NCBI GenBank assembly: GCA_037833965.1
Contig: AP031353.1
Location: 870,501-934,500, forward strand
Direction of reading: 5' to 3'
Length of the DNA: 64,000 bases
Source of the DNA: Marchantia polymorpha subsp. ruderalis
Taxonomy: Eukaryota; Streptophyta; Marchantiopsida; Marchantiales; Marchantiaceae
A model generated the notes under the pieces. The model saw only the letters and a list, made by a program, of their open reading frames with translations. It was not told the origin of the DNA and made no database searches. The position numbers and the translations under genes were made by a program. Below, piece after piece: positions 21,225 through 34,989 of this stretch. Numbering within the stretch: the first letter of the stretch is position 1; every line of letters begins with the position of its first letter.

Positions 21225-22620
21225 ACGGCTATACTGCACAAATTGCCGTTTGGGGAATCATGGTGCCTCCATTACAGTCGAATGATCCTATAACCAAGCT
21301 TTGTTCAAACAAGTTGCAGCTTTAGGACAATGCTCATCCTTGAAGGGAAATTTTTAGGCCCTCCAAAGCTCACCAAACGACCGAGCTAGTAACTTGTCGG
21401 CAGAAGACCTCCTAGCCCAAGCGAGGTAACCAGTGACAAAGAGGGACTAATGGAGGTAAAGAGCGAGCTTCCATCTTTCATAGTAGTCAATGCCTTACAT
21501 CCATCTGTATACAGTTGGAGTTGAGGACCTTAGCTCAGCTCAGCTCGCTGTATATATTTTCATCCAATCCAGAGGTGAAGGTAATTGTACATACAAAACG
21601 TGAGGGTCTTTGAGCCCTCTTTGCTACTTCTCGGCGGGTGCATCATCGTCTTAACTTGGTACAATGGCCATGAGAGTCAATCCAGCCATTGTGTTCTCTG
21701 CACGTCAGATCCTGAACTTACAGCCATCAGATCGACTGACCGTGATGTACTTAAAGTGCGTCCATGTGTCTGCATTTGTGTATACTTTCGTTTTCGTGGG
21801 AAATCCCAATATGTCTTTCTCATCAGATAGATTGGGGATAATTTTAGGTTGCATACATATATTGATGAGGTGTTTAGGCTTTCTTTCCTTTCCTTGATTC
21901 CTCTCAAACAATCAGTATCATTACTGAGAAGAGAACTCCCGCTTTTAAAGGGTTTTTGAAAGCTGAATCCGGAGTCAATGACTCTCTTTTTACGGGTATA
22001 ATAGGTCCGAAGAAGTAAACATATTTAGTAAAGTTCCATAAGTAGATACCAATTTATTAACAAGGTCTAAGTATGGTTCAATGAAGTAGGACTGTTACAG
22101 AGTCAATTCTGAATCACAATTAACTTTTCCACGTAATGTCTGCAAGTTTACTTCTGAGGCCTAAGCACGGTTCACTGAGATTAGATTGTTGGACTAACAT
22201 CATATGGTTGATTTATTAACTTCATACTCTTCTACTCTGAATGGAATGTAATATGACATATTATATACTGCAAGTGGTCGTTTCTTGAGGTCTTTGGAGA
22301 TGTTAAGTGTGTACGCCCTCAGCTATCTCAAGATTTAGCTGCGCCGTAACGTTCAGCTTGTGCAGATTGAGTCACGAAGTGAGAAAACCGTAAAGCATCA
22401 GCATCAGTTTGGAACTTCAATGCATGGATTTATTCTTTTCAATTTGACTGCTCGGGAATTCCTCTCTTGATTCGGAGATAAAGCTGGGCGCGTTGTCTTT
22501 ATTGGATTGATAGAAGCTACTGTGAGAGATTTAAGAGGCTAGATGACGACGTGTGTAATCTAATGTTCTTGTCTGAAATAGCTGCATCATCGCATTACAA
22601 TATCCCAAGCATCGTGGAGT
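21225..22620. other. RAD51B 3' region and following spacer
   Basis: No AATAAA was seen near the RAD51B stop. No coding frame is recognised. A degenerate direct repeat (GGTCTAAGTATGGTTCA near 22065 and GGCCTAAGCACGGTTCA near 22158) lies about 93 bp apart. Composition drifts to AT-rich. Confidence 0.45.
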
Positions 22621-24645
22621 ATGCGGCACCTCTAATTGTTGATTTATTCCAAAACTCATAGCTTGCATGTGTTTAACAATCAGATTCAATATTGTACCGG
22701 GTTTTGAATTTTGCCTTATTTTGCTGGGTTACAAATGTTTTAGACGTATATCATTAATTAACTGTAGACCGTCATAAAAAAATTTGAATATAAGAGTTGT
22801 TGATTGACTAAATTAATCATGATAATCATTGTCTGATCTAATTTATTTAACCTACCCATAAAGTAATCTTATATATTGAATTTTAAATAGATTTGTCGCT
22901 AAAAAAATCACTTTTATTCTAGAGCTACTTTTCATCTAATAATTTGAAAATGCTTTGCAATCTTATTACCATTACAGAAAAAACTAAAAAATCTTTTCCA
23001 AATTTGGTTTTTTGAAATTCTTATAAAAATTCCACACGTAATGTCATCAACATACAGTACATTAATTTTTAATCTCAATTAAATTTGAAGTATTGCTATA
23101 TTATTGTTGTTCATATTACTACTGGAATACTACATTGGTTGAACAAATAAGAAACCTTTTCTTGTCAAAAGTACTTTTAATTTTCAATATTAAATTGAAT
23201 ATGATTGAAAATTAATACTCTAAATCCTTTAGAGTAAAGTTTATCTAAATAATAAATAAAATTTATTCACAACAGCTTTAATGTACACAGATTGAATCAA
23301 TTTCATTAAAATTTGAGATGTATATTAAAATAATATCTGTATGAAAATGTATACAATAAAATTCAGTTGACTTTTCAATAAAAACATTCATTTGATTAGT
23401 AAAATTATCAAATGGTCATGGAATTAAATCTTCAAATTTTCATCACAAATAATATGAATGAATGTGTACATATTTTGAATTAATTTTTTAGTAAACAAAA
23501 TATTCGATATTTTTAAAAGTGGTATTAGAAAAAGCTTGATATCATTTCATGTTGTTTATTTATTCAATTTTTGTTGTTATTGTTAAAATATTTGATAATT
23601 TTTAGATTAAAGAAAATATGATATTCATGTGATTTTTAAAATGTTGGGTCTTTAAAAAATCAACTATATACAATGTGAGATAACAAAAATACATACAAGA
23701 AACAAAATCAGCTATTTATGTGTTGTTTTGATTTGATGTATTCAAACATTTCAAAACAACTCATTTTAGATCTTTCAACAATGATCTATTTAGATTATGA
23801 AACATATTTTGTACGTATTTACAAATACTTTTTATATGTATGATAAAACATGTTATAATAGTAAAAATATTTTATTTTTTTCTAATTTAATATTACAATC
23901 TAGTACATAGTCTAATCTTAATATGTTTCAAAATCAATATAGTTATTTTGATAGATGAAATAACAAAGTTATCATATTGAGTAATTTATCACATATAGTA
24001 TAAATAAGTTGAATTCTTCAATCATGAAAGATAGATTGAACAAAATTATGCTTGTGAATTGATGATGTGACAAAACTATACATATACATATCAAGATAAT
24101 CAAACTGATGTTCAATTTGTTCGCGTATCAAAAACATAATGTCAAATACAATCTACTAACATTTTATTTAAAAAAATTTCTTGATGGAACCTTGCAGAAC
24201 ATAAATAGCTGACTCATACCCATCACTCATTGTTTTACACAATATGATACACCGTACATGTCATACATGTCTTAAAACGATTCGAGACTTGGTGAAAAGA
24301 TTGCATGGCCAATAAACATATTGGTGTGATAAATAACTATGATTGGGAGCTAAATCCTAAACTGTCATATAATAGAAGTATATAGTGATCTTCATATCTA
24401 CATTACACGGGGATGATGACAAATCACCTACAATTGTATCAATCCACATGTTTTTCTTCTTACTTTGATTCCAAAAAGATTGGAGCATATCACATAATTA
24501 TCTCAAATCAGTTTGGTAACAGGTTTGGTTGCGGTACACTAAAAGTTTGTAAAATATCAGTCATAATTTCTTCTCTATATAACATGTAAATGTATGAACC
24601 ATTTGTACTTTCATTGTGTTTATAGTACGATGTGTTGCAACAAAA
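22620..24645. other. Strongly AT-rich gene-free DNA
   Basis: Long A/T runs, few CG dinucleotides and no coding frame. It reads like old repeat DNA eroded by C-to-T change, but no element family can be named from what remains. Confidence 0.5.
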
Positions 24646-25358
24646 CAAGGGAGGAGCTAGTTATAACTCATCTGGGGTTAATTAGCCCTTACTCTACTAT
24701 ACAGACTTCAGTCATCAAACGAATGAAGCTATAGGGTCCGTGTGAGAAAAGATGAACTTCGCAATTACACTTCTTTCTAATGGACTCCAAAGATGTCATG
24801 ATGTCACCTGCCACGGCAATGTTGGAATGGATTACAAAAACGAGCTAATGGGTACAAATTTTTGATGAAGGTACAAGTGGTGTTAGATTTAGTTGGTATT
24901 CAATGCGGATGCGATGGGATTGGATTTTTTTGAACGTCTTCTGTTACTTTAGTGATGGGCACATGCACTGCATATCTGCAAAATTTCCTAAACTTGGAAA
25001 AAAAGCATGTGCAGTGCAGCATAGCAAAAGATTCAATGTAGTCATTGAATTATTCGATGCATTTGCGTTGAGCACCAACGTCTAAACTGCCAATTGTGCA
25101 TATTCTTTTGTTCGCACCCACGAGCTCGTTTTCGCTGCCAAAAACCTTAACGTGATTTTTAGATCGCGAAGATGGCAGTCAGCTTCTTACGTGGCAGGTG
25201 ACACCATGACATCTTTAAAGTGCATAAAAAAGAAGTGTACCCGCGAAGTTCAACTTTTCCCACATGGACCCTATAGCCCCATCCGCCCAATGATTGAAGT
25301 CCGTAAACTAGAATGAAGATTAATTAGCCCCATGTAAGGAATAACTAGCCGCCCCCAA
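24646..25358. mobile_element. Non-autonomous DNA element with long terminal inverted repeats, hAT-like ends
   Basis: The first roughly 245 bp (24646-24890) are matched in reverse complement by about 25100-25358. Shared blocks include GCTATAGGGTCC, TTGAACTTCGC against ATGAACTTCGC, TACACTTCTTT, AAAGATGTCATG and TGTCACCTGCCACG. Identity by eye is near 80 %, with one indel of about 45 bp. The left end CAAGGGAGGAGCTAG differs at two positions from the CAGGGGCGGAGCTAG end of the 62-bp element at 54075. The right end is GC-rich in the same way (CTAGCCGCCCCC). Flanks CAACAAAA and AAATCAAA are only a weak candidate 8-bp duplication. There is no transposase frame inside. A hAT-related MITE or foldback element is the best reading; the family is not certain. 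Confidence 0.75.
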
Positions 25359-27730
25359 AATCAAATTGTTTTTGAATGAATCTTTGCAAAGATAGCCAAA
25401 GACTATTAATCCTTTTGCAACTTATTTACTTCTGAAACAATGAATATCTACAAAAAAAAAAATCAAATCAATCCACTATACTCTTGTCAATACATTTCAA
25501 AACGAAAAATGAATTTGACAGATTCGTTGTGCAGACAACAAGTATTTGAAGTGTTATACTTACGCATGCAAACAAATGATATTCTTCTCATCAAAAATCC
25601 ATCTAAAAATCATTTGACGATAGTGATAGGAGCAGCAAGACAAAAGTAGTGAATATTAATACTACTTTTTTTACTTAGGGAAATCTTTTTGGGAAACTGG
25701 TTGTCTCTCCTCTATTGGAAAAACGAGAGTAAGAGTAGTTGGATTTGTTTGTTTGCAAAAGACAACAAGAGTAGACTTGGAGATACAGCATGCCGCACTC
25801 ATAATTTACGAAGCGTATGCATGTGATGAATATTTCTTATAGTCGTCATCACATTATAATCATTTACTATAGCCCCACTCTCCTATACTATAACACGTAG
25901 CATATAGTTACAAGTACTTTATTTAGAAATTGGCAACGATGAGTCATCGGTTGGTGATGGATCCTAGTAACCTATTTTTGTTATGCAATTATATCATCAA
26001 GGAAGTTTTTTCCATTTTATTGTACATGAAAAATTTTTTTATGAAACACAATGTAAAATTGAAATCAAATGATTGACATTTCACGTGAAGAGAATGGAAT
26101 GTAATTTTAAAAGCAATGAGCATTTTTTTAATCATGTAAGTGGTCAATTTCAACATACCTTGATCTTAACTTTGAATGTTAATTATTATTTTTAAATCAA
26201 ATTTTTAATTTAAAATTAATTTCAGATAAAATTATTATCACATATTCAAACTTATATGTATACACGTATGGAAAAATATTATAAAAATCAACATACTAAT
26301 TTTTTTATAGATACTTATGTAATAATAATGAAACAAACAATTAATCTCCAATAATCAAACTTTGATAATCAATCATATTAATCAAACATCACGATTATGT
26401 AGATTATTTATATGAAATCATCCTCAATAATTTCATTTATAAAAAATTATATTTCATATTACTATCAATATTACAAAAATTGACATTTGAGTTAAAATAT
26501 TTTTTATTCAAATAAAATTATATCATAAATTTTTTTAAAGTGTTTAATCAAATTATATAAAAAAATTAGAAAAAAATTATTTAGCTATATTATCTTTACT
26601 AATCAAACTTAACTTCATTTAAAAATAAATTTCTTATATATTATATAATTTAATAAATAATTTTTAAATATTAAATATTTTTATTTATTCATGGTTTTTT
26701 AATAAAAATTATATTTATTCTATTTTTTATGTAAAATTTTGTGCATATGCATAATTTCTATATAAATATTTCGAATTTTTTATCAACTTATATATTAAAT
26801 TTTTTATCCTAATCCTATGTTTATTGTATTTTATTTCCTGATTACATTTATTATTTACATGAAAATGAAACTACATTGCTTTCGAAATCAAAAAGTGAAT
26901 GAAATGATAGAACTTGATTCTTAGTTACTTTTGATTTTGATGTTTCAAATTAAAATTCTGTAATTTTTAATTTTGATTTTCATTGGAGATATCAAAATTT
27001 AATGTGATAAGATGATATCTAACATCTAGCATAGAGTAGAATTTGACGTCAAACAATATCATTATAAGCTTTTCTATAAAACTATTTCATTTTCAAATGA
27101 TTTTTATTTTATTATAGTTGATAGCTATTTCATAACTGAATTCTAAAATCCGGAAAAAAGTTCACAATTTTGATATGTAGATCACGTTTCAAAATCTTAG
27201 GTTTAAAAGTATTACAAGTAATTCATTGAGTGATATTATATATCAAATCATAAGTGAATAAAGCGTGAAGATTACATTACTTCGCAGTATCTTCAATTTT
27301 TTGAGTTCAATCCTTATAGTTACATGAGAGGCGAGGCTGATTCGAATCATAAATATATTCTATCTTTTTATTTCATTGTTTTTTTGTCATATATTCAAAA
27401 ATAATAGTACGTAATCTTCAGAAAGACCTTTATTTTTGAAGTAATATGATCAAACAATTACATGTATCGATAAAATACATTTTTTTCAACACAGAAGAAA
27501 GACGTAGAATTATTTCTTCCGTAATATATATGAGAATTGAGAATTCTAGTGAAGAGCCCTCAACTTTCAATGAAATAGTTTGTCCATATAAACAGCATTA
27601 CTGTCATATGCGATGAACATGTGCACAGTTATGGATCGTGCAGTCAAAATAGAGCAAACCTCGTCAACCCGAATATGTATATTCTGGTCAATCCGAAATG
27701 GCAATTGCAACATGAGATTTGCGTTCGCGT
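25359..27730. other. Strongly AT-rich gene-free DNA
   Basis: Mostly A/T with long homopolymer-like runs between 26.0 and 27.5 kb. The frame at 25440-25649 has no domain. No gene, tRNA or satellite array was recognised. Confidence 0.5.
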
Positions 27731-28370
27731 TCGTAAAACAGATCTTTGAAGCCGAGAGAACGAGCGATGCAGTCTGAACAAGAGAGGCGAGGGTCACCAA
27801 CTTTAAGGACCGGTCACAATCCTATTCACGCAGGCGACGGTTATCTTCTCCCGCCACGTTACAACGCAGAAGGGGTACAGGGCAGGCACTCGTGTCGCAG
27901 CCGCAGCGAGCTTGTGTGCGCGCGTACAGGTGGCACTTGAAGATTCGCGGGAACTGCAGCTGTGGTTACAGCGTTCCCGGTGCCCTGTCATCACAGAGCT
28001 GCGATGTCCGGAGCAGATCTATGCAAACCACACATGCCGAGCCCCGGCAATTCGGGTCACGTGGTCACTGCTCGTCTTTCCATTTATACACATTCGAACA
28101 GCCCGGCCGGACTGTGGTGCGTCAGCTCTCGGGCCTGGCCTTAACTGATAGACTCGAACAACGAGTGCCTCGTCCGCGCATGACTCACTTCTGCTGTTCC
28201 CTCCCTCTCCAATATTTGCCCGATTTGACGAAGTATTGTAGCACATACGATGTGAATACAGACCCCCATGATCGAGTCTTACGCAGAAACCCATACAATT
28301 CCTTAACACTGGCAGATTTTAGCATCCTCACTAATGTTCGTAGCAAGCATTACATACTAATAGTATTGTA
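27730..28370. other. GC-rich island without a recognised gene
   Basis: GC rises sharply for about 500 bp inside the AT-rich stretch. The longest frame (27892-28371, +) begins with GTG and resembles no family, and other frames overlap it. It may be a promoter or exon of an unplaced transcript, or an old gene fragment. Confidence 0.35.
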
Positions 28371-31300
28371 GGGAACTATCGTCTCCGTTCAGAATAGGTG
28401 GATGAGTCATGTTGACATCTGTTACAAATAAGTTAATCTTGCCTTCACGTGTGAATAATGTAGATGGTGGACTAACCCAAAGCTGTCCCTTATGGATGAA
28501 AAAAAAAGGAGTTGTTGCCCTTTGGACTCATCCCCACTTGCCGTAGCTTGTTCGTGTTCTTTGACGAATCACGAGATAAAGATGCTTGGAGCATCTCCGG
28601 TCATCTGCTGCAGAATCCATCTTCGTTTTTCTTTTGCACTTTCGTATATATCATTATGATTATAGAATTATGATTCTTATCAAAAAACATAAATCAAAAC
28701 AGTCTAAGTCTAGCTCATTTTACTTTCTTTTAAACTCAATCGGCGTCCAAGCTGATAATATATACTGTGTGCGGATCCCATACGCCCTGAAGAAACTATA
28801 TGAAGGAAAGGAATGATATTTTCTTTGTTATCGTTTCTTATCGACACGCAATTAAAGTGCAGCAATCACAAACCCTGGTTAATCCCACGGTTTTATGACG
28901 GCGGTTATGCCCTAGTAATAAATTCGACTGGTTTCTTTCTAACTTTGATTGTCTATGGTTATTGACTGGGCCGACACGGTTATGTTAAGCGGGTTAAGAT
29001 GCAGTGAGTCAGAAGCATATGGGAGTCTCGTGTGACAAATATTCGGGTGCTATTTTTAATTTGACGAAAAACACCACTTACACGTAATCCGGAGAGCGCA
29101 ATGTAGCCATTACTGAGCTGCATGCTTGAGTTTAGCGACAAGTGAAAAGGAAATGGTAAATAGAAGAACGGCGAGGAGCCAAACAGTTGTACAAAAATTT
29201 GTCGATTAGCTAAGATCTTGTATTACAAAATCCAGACTCTTCTCAAATTATAGGCTGTCATGCATCCTGCCTCTGGATGAGGAACCAAATCGCACCAATA
29301 TTTTGGCTACTCATGAAGATTTTCTACGACACCCCCTTGAGAATTTTGTTTCATTATAATACTAAATTCCTGTAATATATGTTCTAAGTCAGAATATTTT
29401 ACAACAGCAGAAAGATGGCATGGATCAATAAGTTCGTAAGTTGTTGTTCGAGTGTGTTAGTAGAACAAGGATTATCTTGTCTACACAATAATTGGCATGG
29501 CCGAGGAGAGCTACGCCTTTTAATAGTAAAACGTTTTCACTCTGACCGAGATCTATGCACTTCTCATTCCATGTCTCTAAACACGGTCCCATGCATTCCG
29601 TTTAGTTTTCCTTCATCCCAGTAAGTATGTGCTTAAACCCAGCGTGTATTTTCGCATGACTTCGGTTAGGTGAGGTGTTTTTCTTCTATTCTCTCTACAA
29701 CTAATCAAACGGCCAAAGGAGTAAATTAAGCTTTAGCTCTTCTTCGAGAGCGATTATATTGGTGCTCTTGAGAAACACACCATTGCGTATTAATTTCTGC
29801 CCACTAATTAACTGACAATTTCAAACTTAAAGGCCGATTGGGGACATGTTGACCAATTCAGTTGACACACATATATACATTCGAATCAAGCGCTTCAAGT
29901 GTGCGCTTCAACTGCGTACATTAGCTCCTTGCATGATGAAATGCATAGAGTATAGCAATTTCATGGGATTCGTATGGAGTTTATTTCCAAACGCTTTTCC
30001 AGAGGATGTGCCATCAAACTACCAATGGTCACTGAAATATGTTTCTCCGGTATATTACTCATTTTTCAAAGTCCGATCACTTCGATATACATCCGAGATT
30101 AGGTTTTCTTTAGTATCAGATACTATCGGAGGTATATGAACGTGATCATAAAGTAGAATCAATAGATAATTGGAAAACGCTATGAATGTATTACTTTTAT
30201 ATATAAGTAACTCAATTCTTATGAGCAAATGCCTTAAAAGACGTGCTGAAATATGAGCTCCAAGTTCTTAAATCCAGGAGTAAGGATTAGAGATATAGAA
30301 GACTTCAAACATTGGATGTATGTTTCACAATGATATGAAGTTGACTAACTTGGTAAACATGGAATCTCTTGAAGTTTCAAGATCAAGGTATCACTTAGAT
30401 GAGGGTAAAGAGGCATATAAATCACTATAGATACACAAGATCAATCATTCAAATTTAAACGAGAAATATGAAGTATTATTGGTATATGCATCAATTTGCA
30501 ATCATTTTAACATCTTATACCACAACATGTGATAAGATAACTATGTGGTAGAGGACGGTCAGTGACTGATCCAATACATATGGATCCACTTGGTTCTATA
30601 AAATTATTTTCTCCTTTTTTTGCCATTCTTATTTGACATATTCCAACCACCTCATTATCCACGTTAAAAAATGTATTTGGAGTAAAACGTGAAGTTTTAG
30701 TGATCTCAAGTCTAAAAAAGCATAGAACTAAGGATATTAGATCATAACGTCTCATTCCTTATGACTACAGTAAATGGTCAAACTCGTCATTGTCATCAAA
30801 AAGTGTTGGCCAAATTATTTTTTATTGTAGTCCTTCGATCTTTTTACGTCGCATTAAGTGAAATTGTCTGTATTGAGAACTAAGTACATAGTATAAGAGG
30901 GTTTGCACCTACCGTCAGATCGGCACAATCCACGAACATTCTTCTACAGTGTACTCAAGGTTGTGCTTGCAACCTCGTGCTTCAGGACAAAGACGGAAGG
31001 CAGATCAAACCCATGGATAACATCAACCCCGCCCATCCTGTCGGTGGCCTCCCGCGCTAGATTCAGCTCTAGTGTAGACGATAAACCATCCCCCGACCGA
31101 CCAATTCCAAGCGATCACGAACAACAACAAAAGAATCTCTCTTCCGGAAAGACAAAACTAAAGTAACCTGGACGGCAGCACCGTAGTTTATAAACCTACC
31201 AGGTTGAACTCCATACCTACCCGGTAAACATCTCGGAGGAACACCGGGGGTAGCGATTTTCGTCATTTGATGGGGTTTATATACAATGCGAGTAAGAAGC

Positions 31301-31560
31301 ATACTATATGCACTTATATTCGTATGTATCCAGAGCTTCTCCGATGAATATTAGACTTGAAGGACGGGCAATTCGATGCCGCAATATTCATCTGGGGCTG
31401 CGTTTGCAAACGAGGTACACGTAGAAGGAAATGAAAACATGTGGATTTGGCGCAAGACGACCACGCGGAGCCGAGTGTCACATGCCTCGTACAGATGGCA
31501 ACTTGCATACACTGCCAAGTAGAAAGAACATTCGTCGCCAGGCTTCGCTTGGAGCCTGTG
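28371..31560. other. AT-leaning gene-free DNA
   Basis: No family is recognised. The only frame of note is on the minus strand at 30507-30755 (82 aa, ATG start, KTSRFTPNTFFNVDNEVVG). It reads like protein-coding sequence but has no known domain and may be a fragment of a lost gene or element. Confidence 0.4.
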
Positions 31561-32350
31561 GCCCTTTACAAGACCCGCTTTTGCATCATCAGGCCTAGAC
31601 TCTAGGCCCAGGCCCCTACCCTACCCTACCCTACCTTACCTTACCCTACAGGACTTGTTCCGCTGCCTTGCGCATCCGTTCATCCGCATCCGCATCCCCT
31701 GTCAGGTTCGAATTTGAACGCTCCACTCAACTGTGTGCGTCCGCGCACCATGTTCAAATTTCGCCCGCCCGCATCGAAAGGAACGTTTGTCGCGCAAGGA
31801 CGAGAAAGGACGAGGACCAGAAAGAGCAACTCTCTCTCTCTCTGCTCGACTGCTCGAGTCCACGGGCAGACTGGAAAAGGTCGCATGTCCATAGCATGAC
31901 GCGCCCTTTCCGTCCTTTGACTCCTCCCTCCACCCGCAGGAGGAAATATTCTTATCTCCCTCCGCTCTGCTTATCTGCCTTGGCCCTTCCCACCCCTTTC
32001 GCTTCACCCTTGTCACACATTTTTTTGTCATAATAATAATAATTTAGTAGTAATATTCAGTTCATAGACGTTTCTCGCTGTGATTTGGAAGAATGCGTAT
32101 AGCACAAAGCTTCCTTCCTACTTTTTCCTCATTCATTTCTTCTTTTCGTTTCTCTTACGGAAAGGCTCGGGCAATATTTCTGCGAGGAAAAAATTCGGGA
32201 GCAACCGGAGAGAGAATAATGGTATGTTGAAGAATAAATTCCATTTTGTGTTATTCCATTTCGCGGCAAAGACTTACAGAACGAAAGCTTTCCTTGGCTC
32301 TGAGACCTTAGTTGTACAGGTGAGCCTCATGCTGCCGGATTAATCCAGAC
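31560..32350. other. GC-rich island with (CCCTA)n and CT-rich runs
   Basis: About 450 bp of GC-rich, promoter-like DNA. A CCCTA/CTTAC pentamer run lies at about 31617-31650, CATCCG units near 31680 and a CT run near 31830. Frames on both strands overlap and none has a domain. It could be the start of an unannotated transcript. I see no ribosomal or tRNA gene. Confidence 0.35.
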
Positions 32351-34985
32351 TTCGTTTTCTTTCTTACACTCGCTCAAGTCAGCATGGAATTGGGAACAGT
32401 ACAGCTGTCAGTCGACCTCGCTTGGTAGGAGACTTGCACTCGAGCTCTGAGAGCGACAACAACTCCGGAGTGATGTGATTTTTACTGCTTCGCGTTCCGC
32501 GTTCCGCCTTCCATCCTTTGACCACATGTTTCTGTGCTCCGGTTTCAATAAAGTCAAAAAATAATCATGTTGGGCGCAATGCGAGAGATCGATCCTGTCG
32601 ATCATAGCTTGTCCTATCTCACGATGTTATTCTTCTTTCTTTGGCCGTATCTGATAGCCTGGTGAGCAAAAACTTGGTAAATATTCCTTCATTGCATGTA
32701 GTGTACTCGCTTGCATACAGAGTCGCATGTACTTTATTTATTTCAGGTTGCCTACGGGAAAAGCTGCCCTCACGACGAAGGACGTAGATGTTGCATTGTT
32801 GTTCCTTCTCTTCGTAGCAAATAGTGAGAAAGGTTGTTGGCCGTAAACAGTTTGACGTAAAATTTGAATATTTGCAGTTGCCATAGATCACGGTGTTTGG
32901 TTTGAAGTTCCCGCTTCCTGACATTTAGCATTATTCTCATTATTATTTTACGAAAATCAAACTGATGATGTTACAATGTGACAAGGGCATGAGGTTGAAA
33001 CCTGTGACTACACAATGTACCTCATTTGTTCGTCGTTTCTTTGCATCTCTGTCATGTTTGAAATTTTTATGAGAGAATTGTGAGTGTCTTTTGAATACAT
33101 CATCAATTGTTTGTTCTTCGAGATTGTGATATTAAATTTGGCATGGTAATATATGTGTTTTGATGATTTTGTGTGGAATTAAAGACTTAAAATCAATAAC
33201 TGAGGTGGAAGTATAAACAAAGTTCATGTTTATTGATCATTATATTTTGATTCAAGCGGAGTCATACAATCTTTCTAAGTATGTTGATAATCTGATCATG
33301 TTTATGATTTGATTTGTGGTGTTTTCTATCATCAACTAGACTGATAAAACTAGTTTGTATGTGCGAATAAAATGCAAGTTTGTGAATCTTGGTTTTAAAC
33401 TACACAAGACTTTAGTTTCCATCAAAATCTTATCTTCATAGCGGGAAATTTTGACTTGGCTTGATGTACTAATTTTACCCTTATATCTCTTTTGTGCAAA
33501 TAATTCTTGCTGAAATTATACTATATCTATGATTTTGTTTCATAACACAAGACTAATAAAAAATGTAATAAAAAATTATGAAATTTTCCAACATTAAATT
33601 TGACAATGAAGCATTACACCAAAAGATTCTTGTTGTGTACTTTTATATTATGAAAAATAAAAAATTTATATATATAAACATTTATTTATCTTTTTAAAAT
33701 ACAATTATGATTCTTATCAATAATCTTAGATACAAAATTGATTGAAAAAAAATCATACATTCAAATTTAAATTATATTTTGCAATGTGATATGATTAAAA
33801 GCTAAAAGAAAACATCTGAAAGATTCATTATTTATTGCACATTCTTATTTTTATTTTGTTTTGAAGATCATAGATGAAATTCATATAAATATTTTTAAGG
33901 TTTGATTGATATTCATATAAAGTTTTATTCGCTATTTACATCAACATCATGGAATTGAATATTAAAGCTCTAACAACATTTGTATAAATGATGTCATGAA
34001 AGAATATCCATGTTTATATATTGTTCATGATTTTGCACAAATAAATAAATGAAAATAAGAAATTTGTATCATCAAACGAACAAAAACTTTAAAATATTGA
34101 AAAGCAATTTTTCCATATTCAGTCCTCATGTAAAACGTCAACTTGATTATAGTGTTAATTCAAATTATTTGAAATTCTTAAATATAAGCATTTTGATGAG
34201 TGTTTCTACAATTATCAGTTTAAATTGTGTGTAATGGGTTATTTTTGACATACTAAATTCCTTCCTGATGTTTCACTTTGACAAACACATATTTTTCAGT
34301 TTTTTATTAATTTTGATGATTTTTTGGAAATATTAATAAATAAATCATCTAATATTATCAAATATACAATATTATATACTACATTCTTCTCCTTGATCTA
34401 TTTGATTACTATTTTATACAATCAATACATCTATTTTATGATGTCATTAATTTTAGAATGTCATTTTAAATAGTTTACATAATAAATAAATTATATTAAT
34501 AACATAAGAATAAAATATGTGTGTCATTTATTCTCCACCATTTCATATATTTAATTAATTTAAGCAACAATTTATAAATTTAAACTATACAAGAGTAATA
34601 GTTCACAGACATATCATTTCATTGTTGGTTTTCATCTTGAGTATACATTTTGAACAAATTATTATCAAAATAATGAATATATAAAAATTTTGATTTTTTA
34701 AAATAAATTTATTAATTGACAATAAATCTTATTTTGTATGAAATAACTATAATTATTACATGCGCATACATTTTATGTGTTTATTTAAAATAAAGAAAAA
34801 TTGAATTCAGAAGTGACTCTAAACTTGTTTTTGTGGGAATATTTGGATATTGAAACATATTCCAGGATTCTTTTATTTATTATCATTTTTTATTATATTT
34901 AAATTCATAGCATAGCAATATAAAATATATTGACGTTGAAGAAAGTTTTGGTTTTCAAACATCCTGCCAAATCATATATTAGAAA
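32351..34985. other. Gene-free DNA, strongly AT-rich after 33 kb
   Basis: 32.3-32.9 kb is of mixed composition with no coding signal. From 33 kb it is A/T-dominated, with the same eroded look as 22.6-27.5 kb. No family is assigned. Confidence 0.5.
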
Positions 34986-34989
34986 ACAT

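Noticed and set aside
24903-25085. 60-aa frame inside the long-inverted-repeat element as a transposase piece
   Set aside because: It is short and matches no transposase motif.
27892-28371. 159-aa frame in the GC-rich island
   Set aside because: It starts with GTG, has no known domain and is overlapped by other frames.
31617-31650. CCCTA repeats as an internal telomere tract
   Set aside because: The plant telomere unit is CCCTAAA. This is a pentamer microsatellite mixed with CTTAC units.
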